Of a stretch of DNA of 64,000 bases, positions 9,633-17,798 are shown piece by piece. A program made the translations under genes and the position numbers. The notes beneath the pieces were generated by a model. The model was not told the origin of the DNA, did not search any database, and saw only the letters and a list, made by a program, of their open reading frames with translations. Source of the stretch: JALHOP01 sp964484195 (lineage in GTDB: Bacteria; Myxococcota; XYA12-FULL-58-9; JALHOP01); assembly GCA_964484195.1 (NCBI GenBank), contig CAZAER010000006.1, forward strand, positions 124,001-188,000. The letters run 5' to 3'. Within the stretch, counting starts at the first letter, position 1; each line of letters begins with the position of its first letter.

Positions 9633-9715
9633 GTAGGGATGGCTCCGGGTGTCCTAATAAGACGACCGCGGACGCTACCCCATTCTCCGAGGTCGGTTCA
9701 AAGCCCCCGAAGCCC

Positions 9716-9728
9716 GAGCGTAACGCTC
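9716..9728. other. 13-base inverted repeat GAGCGT-A-ACGCTC
   Basis: A perfect palindrome with one central base lies in the 191-base gap between two minus-strand genes. It follows the end of the operon formed by plsC, the S55 protease and the propeller gene, and could be a terminator hairpin or an operator. No T-tract follows. The rest of the gap shows no convincing promoter. Confidence 0.4.
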
Positions 9729-9807
9729 AGCGCATCCCGGTGGGGCGCCACAAGCCGTCGCCCTTACGGAACTCGATACCATCGAGCGGCGATCGCGCGA
9801 GGGTCAC
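9727..9807 (-). CDS. Possible 26-residue peptide
   Basis: A GTG at 9807 opens a short frame that ends with TGA at 9729-9727. The translated peptide has a natural-looking composition (LDGIEFRKGDGLWRPTGMR) and GC-rich third positions. It begins 16 nt after the stop of the propeller protein gene, but no clear ribosome site precedes it. It may be a true small protein, a relic of a longer gene, or chance. Only conservation in relatives could decide. Confidence 0.22.
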   Translation of the reverse strand: MTLARSPLDGIEFRKGDGLWRPTGMR

Positions 9808-9823
9808 CTGCCCGTGACGCGGC

Positions 9824-11950
9824 CTATTTCACCTGGAAGCTGCTTTCACCGAAGCCTTCGTTCTCGGCCTCGTCGATGACCCGCACCGTGAACGTATGCG
9901 GCCCCTTGTCGAGGTCCTCGAGCTTCACCTCGAAGGCCTCCTTGGCGCCATCGAGCACGCCGTCGGTGGGCGCCATCGGCCGGAACTCGCCGCCATCCAC
10001 CGCGTACTCCGCACCGACGATCGGCCCCACATTGTCCGCGACGTTCACCTTGGCGGTCGCTTTCTTGCCGTCGACCGAGACCTTCACGCTGTCGACGCGC
10101 GGCTGACTGTTGTCGACCAGCACCGACGTCGATTCGCGGCGATCTTCGAGCTCGGCCCCACGCGGGTTCGACGGCTCGTCCGTCGCGCGGACGCGGAACT
10201 GGTAGTGACCGTCGGGGAGCTGCGCCGACTGCACGGTGTAGAACGGCTCGTCGAGGTCGTGGTGGAGCGTGCGCCACTCGGCGCGTCCTTCTGGGCGGAA
10301 CTCGAGGTCGTACTTGAGCTCGTCACCGTTCGGGTCCTCGGCGACCCAGCGCACGGTCAAGGCGCCACGCTGCTCGATCTGACGAGCGCGTGAAGCCGAA
10401 TTGCGCGTCCCCTCGTTCTGCTCACCGCGGCGCATCTCCTCGGAGGCTTTCTCGGCGAGCGACACGGTCTTCGACTTCTGTTCCTCGCGGGGCACGCCGA
10501 TCAGCGCCACGCCCTTGCGCAGGGCGACGACCTCGCGCACGAACGGCCGCAGATTCTGACGCAGATAGGCGATGCGCATGCGGTTGATGCGCGGCGCTTC
10601 CTTGCCCTCGCCCGACAGCGTGAGGCGCAGCTGCACGAAACGCCCGTTGGGCACGTCGGCGCGCTGGCCACCCGGGTACGGGATCTCGGCGCTCCACGCC
10701 GACCAGGTGGCATCGGGCGTCGCGGTCTGGCCGGTGCGCACCGCGACAGTGGCCTTCGTCTTGTCGGGTACGATGCCGAAGAGCTGCACGGTGCCGAAGC
10801 TCGAATTGATGCCGGCGTCGTAGGCCACGGTGAAGAACTCACCCTTCTGCGCGGTCGGCCCAGTCACTTGAATGACGCGACCACCAGCGCTCGCCACCGC
10901 GGCGATGCTGCCCTTGCCCACGTCGACCAGATGCGTGATGCGACGCGACTTCGCCTGGTAGATCATGCTGATCTCGCGGTTCTTGGGCGCCACCGAGTAG
11001 AGACGGCCGCGCGGATCATCACGCCCCGAAGCACCGGTCGCGACCAGCACATTGCCTTGACCATCGACCGCCAAAGCGAAGATCGCTTCGTCGTTCGAGC
11101 CGGCGAGCGTCTCGGAGGCGCCGTTCATACCGACGCGCACGAGCTGGCTGCGCACCGTCGGGCCTTTGCCCTTGCGGGGACCGTCGCCGTCGTCCGAGGC
11201 CAACGCTTCGGCGCCGCTCACCGCCGCGGCGTAGGCGAACCCGTCACGCACGACGATGGCGGTGATCTCGGGGTGTCCGCTATCGAAGAGGGCGCGGAAG
11301 TCTTTCTCGCCATCGGCGCTGCGGAAGAGGATGCCACGCTCACCACCGCCGACGAAGATGCCCAAGCCCTTTTGGAAGGCGATCGAACGCAGATGCGACT
11401 GCTCGGATGCGAATAGCTCGGTGGCCTTGCCGTCCTTGATCTTGAGGACCTTGCCGGGGTCGCCGGTCACCACGTACAGGCCGCCGCCGGGCGCCTGGGT
11501 CATGCCCCAGACGTAGCCGACCTCTCCGCTATAGTAGACGGTCGACTTTCCCTTGCCGTCGAGCTTGTGGATCTTGGCGCCGGGGCCGGTCGCCGCGAAC
11601 AGACCGTCGTCGGTGCTCGCTAGCGAGGTAACGACGCCCCCCTCGAGCTTCGCGATCTCCCGCGACTTGCCTGCCTTGTCGATCGCCACGATCACGCCAC
11701 CACCCGATTTCGCGACGATGACGTCATCGTCTTTGGCGGTAGCCGCGGTGAAGCTCACCGCCGCGTCGGCAAAGCGCTCGCGCGCAATCGGCGGCAAGGT
11801 GATGAGGCCGTCCTCGGTCACCGCGGTGGTCTCGGGATTACCGTCGAGGAAGCTACCGAAGCCTTCGAGGTTGTAGAAACGTGTGCCTTCGGCGCGCGCC
11901 GTGCCTGCGTACGCGATAGCGGCTGCGGCCGCGAGAACCTTCATTTTCAT
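9824..11950 (-). CDS. Secreted beta-propeller protein with C-terminal Ig-like domains
   Basis: This is a 708-residue exported protein. Its signal peptide (MKMKVLAAAAAIAYAGTARA) ends near residue 20. Residues 40-430 contain repeated four-strand blades (for example GGGVIVAIDKAGKSREIAKL, GAKIHKLDGKGKSTVYYSG, PGKVLKIKDGKATEL), the mark of an NHL/SMP-30-like propeller. A jelly-roll-like segment and two Ig/fibronectin-like domains follow (DPNGDELKYDLEFRP, DGHYQFRVRATDEPSNPRG, then KGPHTFTVRVIDEAENEG). The ATG at 11950 gives the signal peptide. The gene lies 13 nt downstream of the S55 protease gene in the same operon. No enzymatic residues are obvious, so it is probably a surface or periplasmic binding protein. 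Confidence 0.7.
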   Translation of the reverse strand: MKMKVLAAAAAIAYAGTARAEGTRFYNLEGFGSFLDGNPETTAVTEDGLITLPPIARERFADAAVSFTAATAKDDDVIVAKSGGGVIVAIDKAGKSREIAKLEGGVVTSLASTDDGLFAATGPGAKIHKLDGKGKSTVYYSGEVGYVWGMTQAPGGGLYVVTGDPGKVLKIKDGKATELFASEQSHLRSIAFQKGLGIFVGGGERGILFRSADGEKDFRALFDSGHPEITAIVVRDGFAYAAAVSGAEALASDDGDGPRKGKGPTVRSQLVRVGMNGASETLAGSNDEAIFALAVDGQGNVLVATGASGRDDPRGRLYSVAPKNREISMIYQAKSRRITHLVDVGKGSIAAVASAGGRVIQVTGPTAQKGEFFTVAYDAGINSSFGTVQLFGIVPDKTKATVAVRTGQTATPDATWSAWSAEIPYPGGQRADVPNGRFVQLRLTLSGEGKEAPRINRMRIAYLRQNLRPFVREVVALRKGVALIGVPREEQKSKTVSLAEKASEEMRRGEQNEGTRNSASRARQIEQRGALTVRWVAEDPNGDELKYDLEFRPEGRAEWRTLHHDLDEPFYTVQSAQLPDGHYQFRVRATDEPSNPRGAELEDRRESTSVLVDNSQPRVDSVKVSVDGKKATAKVNVADNVGPIVGAEYAVDGGEFRPMAPTDGVLDGAKEAFEVKLEDLDKGPHTFTVRVIDEAENEGFGESSFQVK

Positions 11951-11963
11951 GGGGGTGCCTTTG

Positions 11964-13706
11964 CTATGGTGCAACGACTTTGAGCTGAGTGATGGCGCCG
12001 CCGCTGACCGTGCCGGGGCGGGCACGGCGCTCTTCCCACGCGAGACCGCGCGAGCGCCGCTGGACATTCGGGTCGCCCGACAGAGTCGCGACGGCCGAAG
12101 GCGGCAAGAACGGCATGACCTCGACGTCGGCGCGCAAGCCGGCGCCATCGCGCACCGCCATCAGGTACACGTTGCCGTCGGTGCGTCGCGAGTTCAGGGC
12201 CTTGGCGATGTCTTGCAGACGATTCGGGCGCGGGTCGCCCGAGATCTCGTCGCTCACGCGCTCGGCGAGATCGGCACCGCAGGCGATGATGTCCACCTCG
12301 TCGCCGACCCACGACCGCGGCACGTTGACGACGAACTTCTCGTAGGTAACCGGTCCGTTGAAGCGGCGTAGGCGTACCGCGATTTCGACCGGCTTGCCGG
12401 CTTCGATCGACTGCGCGCCCAGGCTGATGTCTTCGATGGTCTCTTCGATGGGCTCGGGATTGAGCTGGGCGTCGATGGACAGCTTCATTTTCGGCGGCGG
12501 GCCAAACGGCGTCTGCCACATGCTGGCGAACGCGATGGCCATGTCGATCGCCGGCGACGTCATCAAGGAGCCGTCGCGCTGCGCCGAGTAGACGTTCTTC
12601 ACGACGATCGGCTGCATGCCTTCGATATCGATCTTGCCGTTGAAGCGCATGGTGCCGCGCTCGCTCGCGTCGACTCGACCACCGAGCGCCGCGGCGATGC
12701 CCATGGCGACGAAGCGTGGAGTCAGCTCGACGTCACGCGCCACCTCGAGATCGAACTTCGCCGGGCCCTGCGGGGTAGCGATGGCACCGGTCACCGGAAC
12801 CATCGAGGGAACGCCGCCCATGTAACCACCGATCGCGGTCAGGCGGTCTTGGGTGACCTCACCCAGTGTCGCTCCGGGGATTGCCATTTTGAACGACCGT
12901 TGCTGCGAGGCCATGGTGTTGACGATGAACGCGTTGGCCATCGGGATCGATACCGCGCCGGCGCCGAAGAATGGGTGACCGAAGGCGAGCACTTCGTTGC
13001 CTTCGACCGATGTCACCGTGCCAGTTGCCGCAATGTTCACAGCGCCACGCACGAGAATGGCAGCGACCGCCCCGCCCGGCACCAGCGGCACCGCTTTCGC
13101 GTTCTTCCCGGCCGAGCCGCCGGCCATCGCCATGAAGCCTGCGCTCGCGAGCCACGGCTCGAAGTGATCGATCACCGCTTGCGGCGCGCCCGAGATCGAC
13201 AAGGGCGTGGCAATAGGTTCGAGCTCGACCGTCTTGTTCGTTTTAGCGGCCACAGCGGTACCGTCGCGCATCGCCTTCCACTCGGCTGCACGCACCGGCT
13301 CGCCCTCCAGGCGCCACGGCCGGTCTTGCTGCTTCAGCTTCATGACGTTGAGCATGTCGCCGATGGGCGTGATGCCGGCGATGGGCTCTTTGGCGAACGT
13401 GGAAAACGAATACGCCAGGGCGCCCACCAGCTTGCCGTCGATCGAGCACGGACTGCCGCTCATGCCGGCGACGACGCCGGTAAACTCGGCCTTTTCACCC
13501 TCGAGGCGAATGAGCACGACGTCGCGCTCGGGGCCCAAGAAGTTGGTCATGGTGCCGCGCACCGTGAACGGGAACGGCTCGACCTGATCGCCTTGGAAGA
13601 CGGTGAGGCAGACACCTTTTTGGCCCGCCTTCACGTCGGCGACCGGCATGACGGGCGGGAGGGAGACCGTCTGCGAGACGGCCAAAAACGCCAATGTTGC
13701 TAGCAC
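11964..13706 (-). CDS. SpoIVB/S55-like serine peptidase-domain protein
   Basis: This is a 580-residue exported protein beginning with a GTG. A short hydrophobic leader occupies residues 1-20. The serine-peptidase signature GMSGSPCSIDGKLVGAL is at residues 81-97 and a histidine motif LAFGHPFF at about 240-247. Both fit peptidase family S55 (SpoIVB of sporulating Bacillus), which cleaves or activates envelope proteins. The order is unusual: in SpoIVB the GxxGH block comes before the GMSGSP block, whereas here GMSGSP comes first. The 9-nt gap from plsC and the 13-nt gap to the propeller gene indicate one transcript, so the propeller protein is a plausible partner or substrate. Activity is inferred. 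Confidence 0.75.
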   Translation of the reverse strand: MLATLAFLAVSQTVSLPPVMPVADVKAGQKGVCLTVFQGDQVEPFPFTVRGTMTNFLGPERDVVLIRLEGEKAEFTGVVAGMSGSPCSIDGKLVGALAYSFSTFAKEPIAGITPIGDMLNVMKLKQQDRPWRLEGEPVRAAEWKAMRDGTAVAAKTNKTVELEPIATPLSISGAPQAVIDHFEPWLASAGFMAMAGGSAGKNAKAVPLVPGGAVAAILVRGAVNIAATGTVTSVEGNEVLAFGHPFFGAGAVSIPMANAFIVNTMASQQRSFKMAIPGATLGEVTQDRLTAIGGYMGGVPSMVPVTGAIATPQGPAKFDLEVARDVELTPRFVAMGIAAALGGRVDASERGTMRFNGKIDIEGMQPIVVKNVYSAQRDGSLMTSPAIDMAIAFASMWQTPFGPPPKMKLSIDAQLNPEPIEETIEDISLGAQSIEAGKPVEIAVRLRRFNGPVTYEKFVVNVPRSWVGDEVDIIACGADLAERVSDEISGDPRPNRLQDIAKALNSRRTDGNVYLMAVRDGAGLRADVEVMPFLPPSAVATLSGDPNVQRRSRGLAWEERRARPGTVSGGAITQLKVVAP

Positions 13707-13715
13707 CCCGAAACT

Positions 13716-14501
13716 CTACTCGGGGCCGCCCTGAGTTTCCATGATGTGGGAGGGTATCGGTCGATTCTTTTCGGCCGGCGGTGTCCAGGCCTCGCGGGCT
13801 CGGGAAAGCTGCGCCGCGACGGCGTTCGTGACCTCCGCAAGATGGTCGTCGAGGGTCTCAGAGGTCCAGTGCTCGGTCGGGATCGGTTCGCCGACTGCGA
13901 TTTGCACGGTGCCCGGGCGCGGCAGCCAGCGTGGCTTCCACTGAGGATTGTCAGTCAGCTCGCGGACGCCGTGCACCGCCATGGGAACGATCGGGAACTT
14001 GGTGGCGAGGGCAACATGGATGCAGCCCTTCTTGAACCTGCGCAGCTCACCGGTCAGGGAGCGCGTGCCCTCGGGAAAAATGACGATGGCCCACCCCGCC
14101 GGCAGCTTCTTGATGCCTTCGCGAATGCTCTCGATGGCTCCACGCGGGTTCTTGCGATCGATGAGCACCGCGCCACCCGCGGCAAAGCCAGGTCCGAAAA
14201 GAGGAACGCGGCGGATTTCCTTCTTGGCGATGAAGACGGTCTCGGGCGGCAACATCGCCGGCAGGAGCACCACGTCGAGAAAGCTCTGGTGATTGCTCAC
14301 ATAGATGGCCGGTCTGGTGATGCGCTCGGGATTTTGAATCTGCCAATCGATGCGCAGCGTCCGCATGACCCTGCGGCCCCAGCGGATGCGCACGAACATC
14401 CACGCCTTGCGCGCTCCAAACGGAGACAGGACGAGGCAGAGGCTGCTCCAGAAGCCGGTCCACCAAGCCGCGATGATGAAGCGCACGAGCGCCAAGAGCA
14501 T
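13716..14501 (-). CDS. plsC: 1-acyl-glycerol-3-phosphate acyltransferase (PlsC type)
   Basis: This 261-residue membrane enzyme would transfer an acyl chain to lysophosphatidic acid, giving phosphatidic acid. The acyltransferase motif NHQSFLD (H71, D76) and the FPEGTRS motif (144-148) are both intact. The middle block also fits: FIAKKEIRRVPLFG, then a segment ending GGAVLIDR. A membrane segment covers roughly residues 3-27. It is the first gene of the operon with the S55 protease and the propeller protein. A GAGG ribosome site precedes the ATG. Several PlsC paralogues are common in such genomes, so this may be a specialised copy. Confidence 0.85.
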   Translation of the reverse strand: MLLALVRFIIAAWWTGFWSSLCLVLSPFGARKAWMFVRIRWGRRVMRTLRIDWQIQNPERITRPAIYVSNHQSFLDVVLLPAMLPPETVFIAKKEIRRVPLFGPGFAAGGAVLIDRKNPRGAIESIREGIKKLPAGWAIVIFPEGTRSLTGELRRFKKGCIHVALATKFPIVPMAVHGVRELTDNPQWKPRWLPRPGTVQIAVGEPIPTEHWTSETLDDHLAEVTNAVAAQLSRAREAWTPPAEKNRPIPSHIMETQGGPE

Positions 14502-14612
14502 GCGGCGGGACCTCGCAATATCCGCGGCGGGTTGTCAACCGGGTAGGAATTCGTGTCTGAAGACGGGCCGTTTACTCGCGAAGCGCTGATCGCGCCTGAT
14601 AGGATCCCGAGG

Positions 14613-15482
14613 ATGTTGGCCGTCCTTTTTGCATGCTCGACGCTGGCCGCGGCGATTCCTGCGCCAACCAGCCTGACGCTCACGGTGGAGGGCTCTATCG
14701 AGGCGACCCTGGCTCGCGCCCTCCCCTCGAAGGATGCTTCCGAGCTCGCCGCTCAAGTCGCCCGCCTCATGCGCTGGCGCGGTGATTACATCCGCCACGC
14801 CCAGAAAGGCGACGCCATGACCTTGCTCTACGAGCAGGGCGAAACCCAGCAAGAGCTGGTGGCGCTCGCCTATCGCGGACAAGAGATCAAGCTCACCGCC
14901 TATCGCTACGACGACGAGAACGGCGTGCCGCGCTTCTACGACGAGAACGGCACTCTCATCGAGCCGGGCATCAAGAACAGTCCGGTCGCGCGTTACACGC
15001 AGATCACCGAGCGCGTCGATCCAGGTCGTGGCAACCGCCGCCATGCCGGCATGGACTTCAAGGCCCCGACCGGCTCGCCGGTGCGCCTCCCCTTCGCCGG
15101 CCGCGTCAACCGCGTGAACTGGAATCGCGTGAACGGTCGCTGCGTCGAGGTCGCGGTCGGCGGCGGACGCCTGGTGCGCTTCCTCCATCTCGACAGCATC
15201 GCCAAGAACGTGAAGCCCGGCACGCAGCTCGCGGTGGGCGCGGCCATCGGCACGGTCGGCAATACCGGACGCTCGAGCGCCCCGCACTTGCACTACGAAA
15301 TCCGCGACTCCGGCGACCATCCGCTCGAGCCGGACAAGATCCACGGCACCTTCACGGTCAAGCTCGGCAAGGAGCAGCAGCCGGCGTTCGCCAAGACGCG
15401 CGCTCGTCTCGACAAGCGGTTCGCTGAAGCGGACGGCGCGGTCGCGACGTTGAGCGTTACGAAGTCTCCGACTGCGAAGTAG
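14613..15482 (+). CDS. M23-family peptidoglycan endopeptidase
   Basis: This is a 289-residue exported protein with a short hydrophobic signal (MLAVLFACSTLAAAIPAP). The C-terminal LytM/M23 domain has HxxxD (H144, D148, in RHAGMDFKAPTGSPV) and HxH (H225, H227, in PHLHYEIRDSG), so all zinc ligands are present. The N-terminal part resembles the LysM/OapA-like domain seen in MepM-type enzymes (RGDYIRHAQKGDAMTLLYE). It should cleave peptidoglycan cross-links in the periplasm. The start at 14613 is preceded by GGATCCCGAGG. The 3' end overlaps the convergent gene by 26 nt. Confidence 0.85.
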   Translation: MLAVLFACSTLAAAIPAPTSLTLTVEGSIEATLARALPSKDASELAAQVARLMRWRGDYIRHAQKGDAMTLLYEQGETQQELVALAYRGQEIKLTAYRYDDENGVPRFYDENGTLIEPGIKNSPVARYTQITERVDPGRGNRRHAGMDFKAPTGSPVRLPFAGRVNRVNWNRVNGRCVEVAVGGGRLVRFLHLDSIAKNVKPGTQLAVGAAIGTVGNTGRSSAPHLHYEIRDSGDHPLEPDKIHGTFTVKLGKEQQPAFAKTRARLDKRFAEADGAVATLSVTKSPTAK

Positions 15483-16224
15483 TCGCTCGCGCGGCTTCAC
15501 ACAGTCGGCTTGCCGCAAGTCGCAGTGACGGAGAAAGCGCTTCGTCGTCGCGCAGCTTGCCGATGGCTCCGACCGGTAAAGTGGCGAGCAAAGGCACCGC
15601 CGCGTGCACGGCGAGATGTGGATTGTGCGCCAGCGCGACGCGCACCGTGAGCCGCCGACTCCATGCCGGCGCTTCGATGACGGTCTCGAGCGCGGCCGTG
15701 ACCGTCGGCCGTTTGCTGCACATGGCGAGCACGTTCGATTCGGTGACGCGCGGATTGTTGAGAACGTGAGTCACCACGACGGGGTCGGGATCGCCGACGA
15801 GTCGCATGATCTGATCGCGTGTGGCCCGCCGCGCGAGAGCCCGGCGGTCACCCAGAGTCATCGAGGCGAGGGTTCGATCGACCAAGCCCTGCGTGTCGGC
15901 GCTGTCGCGACGCTTGGCGGCCGCGCGCGCCTCATTGGCGGCCCACAACCACTGCAAGGCGACGATGGCCTCGCTCTCCCGCGCCAGGTCCGCAAGCAGA
16001 GAGCAACGCACCTCGTCGGTGAGCACGTTTGCTGGCCGCATCAGGCTCAACACGAGCTCGCTGGCGACCGGCTCACGCGCGAGCGCACCCAGCCCGATGT
16101 CTTGGAGCACGCGAACCGCGACGTCCGCTGAAGCGGTCGCGGCCATCTCGGCAAGCAAAGCGACGCGCGCCGCCGGCTCGGAAACGGCGCGTAACTTTCG
16201 GACGACGTCGGACGCTTCGGTCAA
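15457..16224 (-). CDS. Alpha-helical repeat protein, function unknown
   Basis: This is a 255-residue soluble, leucine- and alanine-rich protein made almost wholly of predicted helices, similar in style to HEAT or DUF2336 repeats. One stretch, LVGDPDPVVVTHVLNNPRVT, has the helix-turn-helix spacing of such repeats. It starts with TTG at 16224, which overlaps the stop of the upstream 99-residue gene (TTGA), and this coupling is why I chose a rare start codon. No catalytic motif is visible. It may be a protein-interaction scaffold. Confidence 0.65.
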   Translation of the reverse strand: MTEASDVVRKLRAVSEPAARVALLAEMAATASADVAVRVLQDIGLGALAREPVASELVLSLMRPANVLTDEVRCSLLADLARESEAIVALQWLWAANEARAAAKRRDSADTQGLVDRTLASMTLGDRRALARRATRDQIMRLVGDPDPVVVTHVLNNPRVTESNVLAMCSKRPTVTAALETVIEAPAWSRRLTVRVALAHNPHLAVHAAVPLLATLPVGAIGKLRDDEALSPSLRLAASRLCEAARATTSQSETS

Positions 16225-16520
16225 ATGCGAATGGCGCTCTGTCCCCGCAGGAGCTCCGTGGTGGAGAGTCGCCTCCGGTCCTCATCTTGGCCTTCGGTGC
16301 GGTTCCTGTCGACGTTGTCGTAGCGGTTGGTTTCACCAATCGTTCGGAAGGCCTTGTCTTCGGTGCGAGCGCGCCGGGTGACCGTGTCTTGATTGCGGCT
16401 CTCGTCGGCTTTGCCCTTGGTCACAGCTGCATTGGGACTACCGCTGCTGCTGCTCTGCGCGGATTTGTCCAATGCTCCCGAGGTGAGATTCCCTTGGGGC
16501 TTTCCATGGATGGCGGTCAT
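16221..16520 (-). CDS. Small disordered polar protein
   Basis: This is a 99-residue protein with very few hydrophobic residues and many Ser, Thr, Arg, Asp and Glu. It has no signal peptide or membrane segment and is predicted disordered. The ATG at 16520 has a GGTGGGGAG ribosome site about 9 nt upstream, and the stop overlaps the TTG start of the helical repeat gene. Two further disordered proteins lie within 1.2 kb. I do not recognise a family. Confidence 0.55.
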   Translation of the reverse strand: MTAIHGKPQGNLTSGALDKSAQSSSSGSPNAAVTKGKADESRNQDTVTRRARTEDKAFRTIGETNRYDNVDRNRTEGQDEDRRRLSTTELLRGQSAIRI

Positions 16521-16580
16521 TGCGGCTGCTCCCCACCTGCGGTGGACACGCCCCTATCGGGACGTGCAAAGCGTACGTCG

Positions 16581-16940
16581 ATGATTTTCATACGCGTTGG
16601 TGCTCTCGCTGGCTTACTTGCTGTCGCTTTTGGTGCTTTTGGCGCGCACGCCCTTCGCGAACGCCTGGCACCCGAGATGCAGGGCGTCTACCAGACCGGC
16701 GTCCTTTACCACCTGGTGCACGCTTTAGCGGTCCTGGCGGTCGGCATCCTCGCCGATCGTAACCCCAACGGCGCCCTCATCGCCTCGGGCTGGGCGTTCA
16801 CCGTCGGGTTCGTCCTGTTCTCCGGCAGTCTCTATGCGCTCGCGCTCACGGGCGTGCGCGTTCTCGGCGCCATCACCCCGATCGGCGGCGTGGCGTTTCT
16901 CGTGGGCTGGCTCGCGCTCGCCTGGTCGACCCTGCGCTAG
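16581..16940 (+). CDS. DUF423 membrane protein
   Basis: This 119-residue inner-membrane protein has four predicted helices and matches the DUF423 (YgdD/YwdK) family. Its features are a first helix GALAGLLAVAFGAFGAHALRE, then LYHLVHALAVLAVG, a third helix with GFVLFSGSLYALAL, and the terminal PIGGVAFLVGWLALAW. The function is unknown in all species studied. The ATG at 16581 gives the usual family length, while longer frames would add about 180 residues with no similarity. The final four bases are shared with the convergent 152-residue gene. Confidence 0.85.
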   Translation: MIFIRVGALAGLLAVAFGAFGAHALRERLAPEMQGVYQTGVLYHLVHALAVLAVGILADRNPNGALIASGWAFTVGFVLFSGSLYALALTGVRVLGAITPIGGVAFLVGWLALAWSTLR

Positions 16941-17395
16941 CCTCGAACCAGGCCCGAGCGACGCATCATCTCGGCCTGGATGTCGGCGATGGTCATCTGC
17001 TGCTCGGCCTGCCGGCGGATGGCCTCGCGCTGGGCGTCGTGACGAGCCGCATTGCTCTCGGACGAGGCGCCGACGCGCTCGACGTTGGTGTCTTGCTCGA
17101 CGCGATTCGCTTGCTGCGCCGCTAGCTGATTGACGCTCACCGGTACGGTCTGAGCGTTGCGCTCGGCGTACTCCTGCCACTCGGCGCCGCGTCGCGCGTT
17201 GGTGCGGCTTGCCTCGTCGACCGCCTGGGTCGTGCGCTCTTCGCCCGACTCGGCCTGCTTGCTCTCGTTCATTCGACGAACGGCGAGCTCACGTGTCTCC
17301 TTGCTCTCGAACGCGAGCAGCTCGTGGCGATCTTCTTCCGAGAGCCGGCGCTCGGAGGATTCTTGCTCGGGTCGATGGAGACGCTCGATGGCCAT
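16937..17395 (-). CDS. Charged, probably disordered or coiled-coil protein
   Basis: This is a 152-residue protein rich in Glu, Arg, Gln, Ala and Asn with almost no aromatic residues. Long stretches such as RLSEEDRHELLAFESKETR could form a coiled coil, and the C-terminus (IRRQAEQQMTIADIQAEMMR) looks helical. A GAGGTTCC site precedes the ATG at 17395, closely like the GAGGTTAC before the next gene upstream. The family is not recognised. The short gap of 20 nt to that gene suggests cotranscription. Confidence 0.55.
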   Translation of the reverse strand: MAIERLHRPEQESSERRLSEEDRHELLAFESKETRELAVRRMNESKQAESGEERTTQAVDEASRTNARRGAEWQEYAERNAQTVPVSVNQLAAQQANRVEQDTNVERVGASSESNAARHDAQREAIRRQAEQQMTIADIQAEMMRRSGLVRG

Positions 17396-17415
17396 GGTGG
17401 AACCTCGGGCTGTGA

Positions 17416-17715
17416 TTATACGCGGCGCTTGTCGAGCTGGCTCACCGGAATGCTCGGTGTGCCGGCATCGGCGACGGCGGGCTCGCTGGGGGCACGGGTG
17501 AGATGCGCCGGGACCGCTTTGCCACGACGGGCCAGCTGATCGCGCTCGGCGCTGATGGAGCCATCGACGCGAGCCTTCGACATGTCGGCGACACGCGCTT
17601 CCTGGGAAGCCTGGTTGTCGTCTTTGCCGGTGATGGTGTTGTAGCTGGCGCGCAGGTTGTCGACGATGGGGCTATCGCGCTTCTCGTCCGCCGGAATACC
17701 TAAAATCTTCGACAT
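17416..17715 (-). CDS. Small disordered protein
   Basis: This is a 99-residue protein with a polar composition and a proline-rich C-terminal half (PAHLTRAPSEPAVADAG). There is no membrane segment or signal. The ATG at 17715 follows the sequence GAGGTTACGGAA, and longer starts lack a ribosome site. It is the first gene of the minus-strand pair with the 152-residue protein. It resembles the 99-residue protein at 16221-16520 in length and composition, but I cannot align them convincingly. Confidence 0.5.
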   Translation of the reverse strand: MSKILGIPADEKRDSPIVDNLRASYNTITGKDDNQASQEARVADMSKARVDGSISAERDQLARRGKAVPAHLTRAPSEPAVADAGTPSIPVSQLDKRRV

Positions 17716-17798
17716 TTCCGTAACCTCGACGCGGCACTGCTGGCGGCCACCACGTGCCTCGTTCAACCTACACGTCCTCGCGCGAGTTGGCTGCCGGC

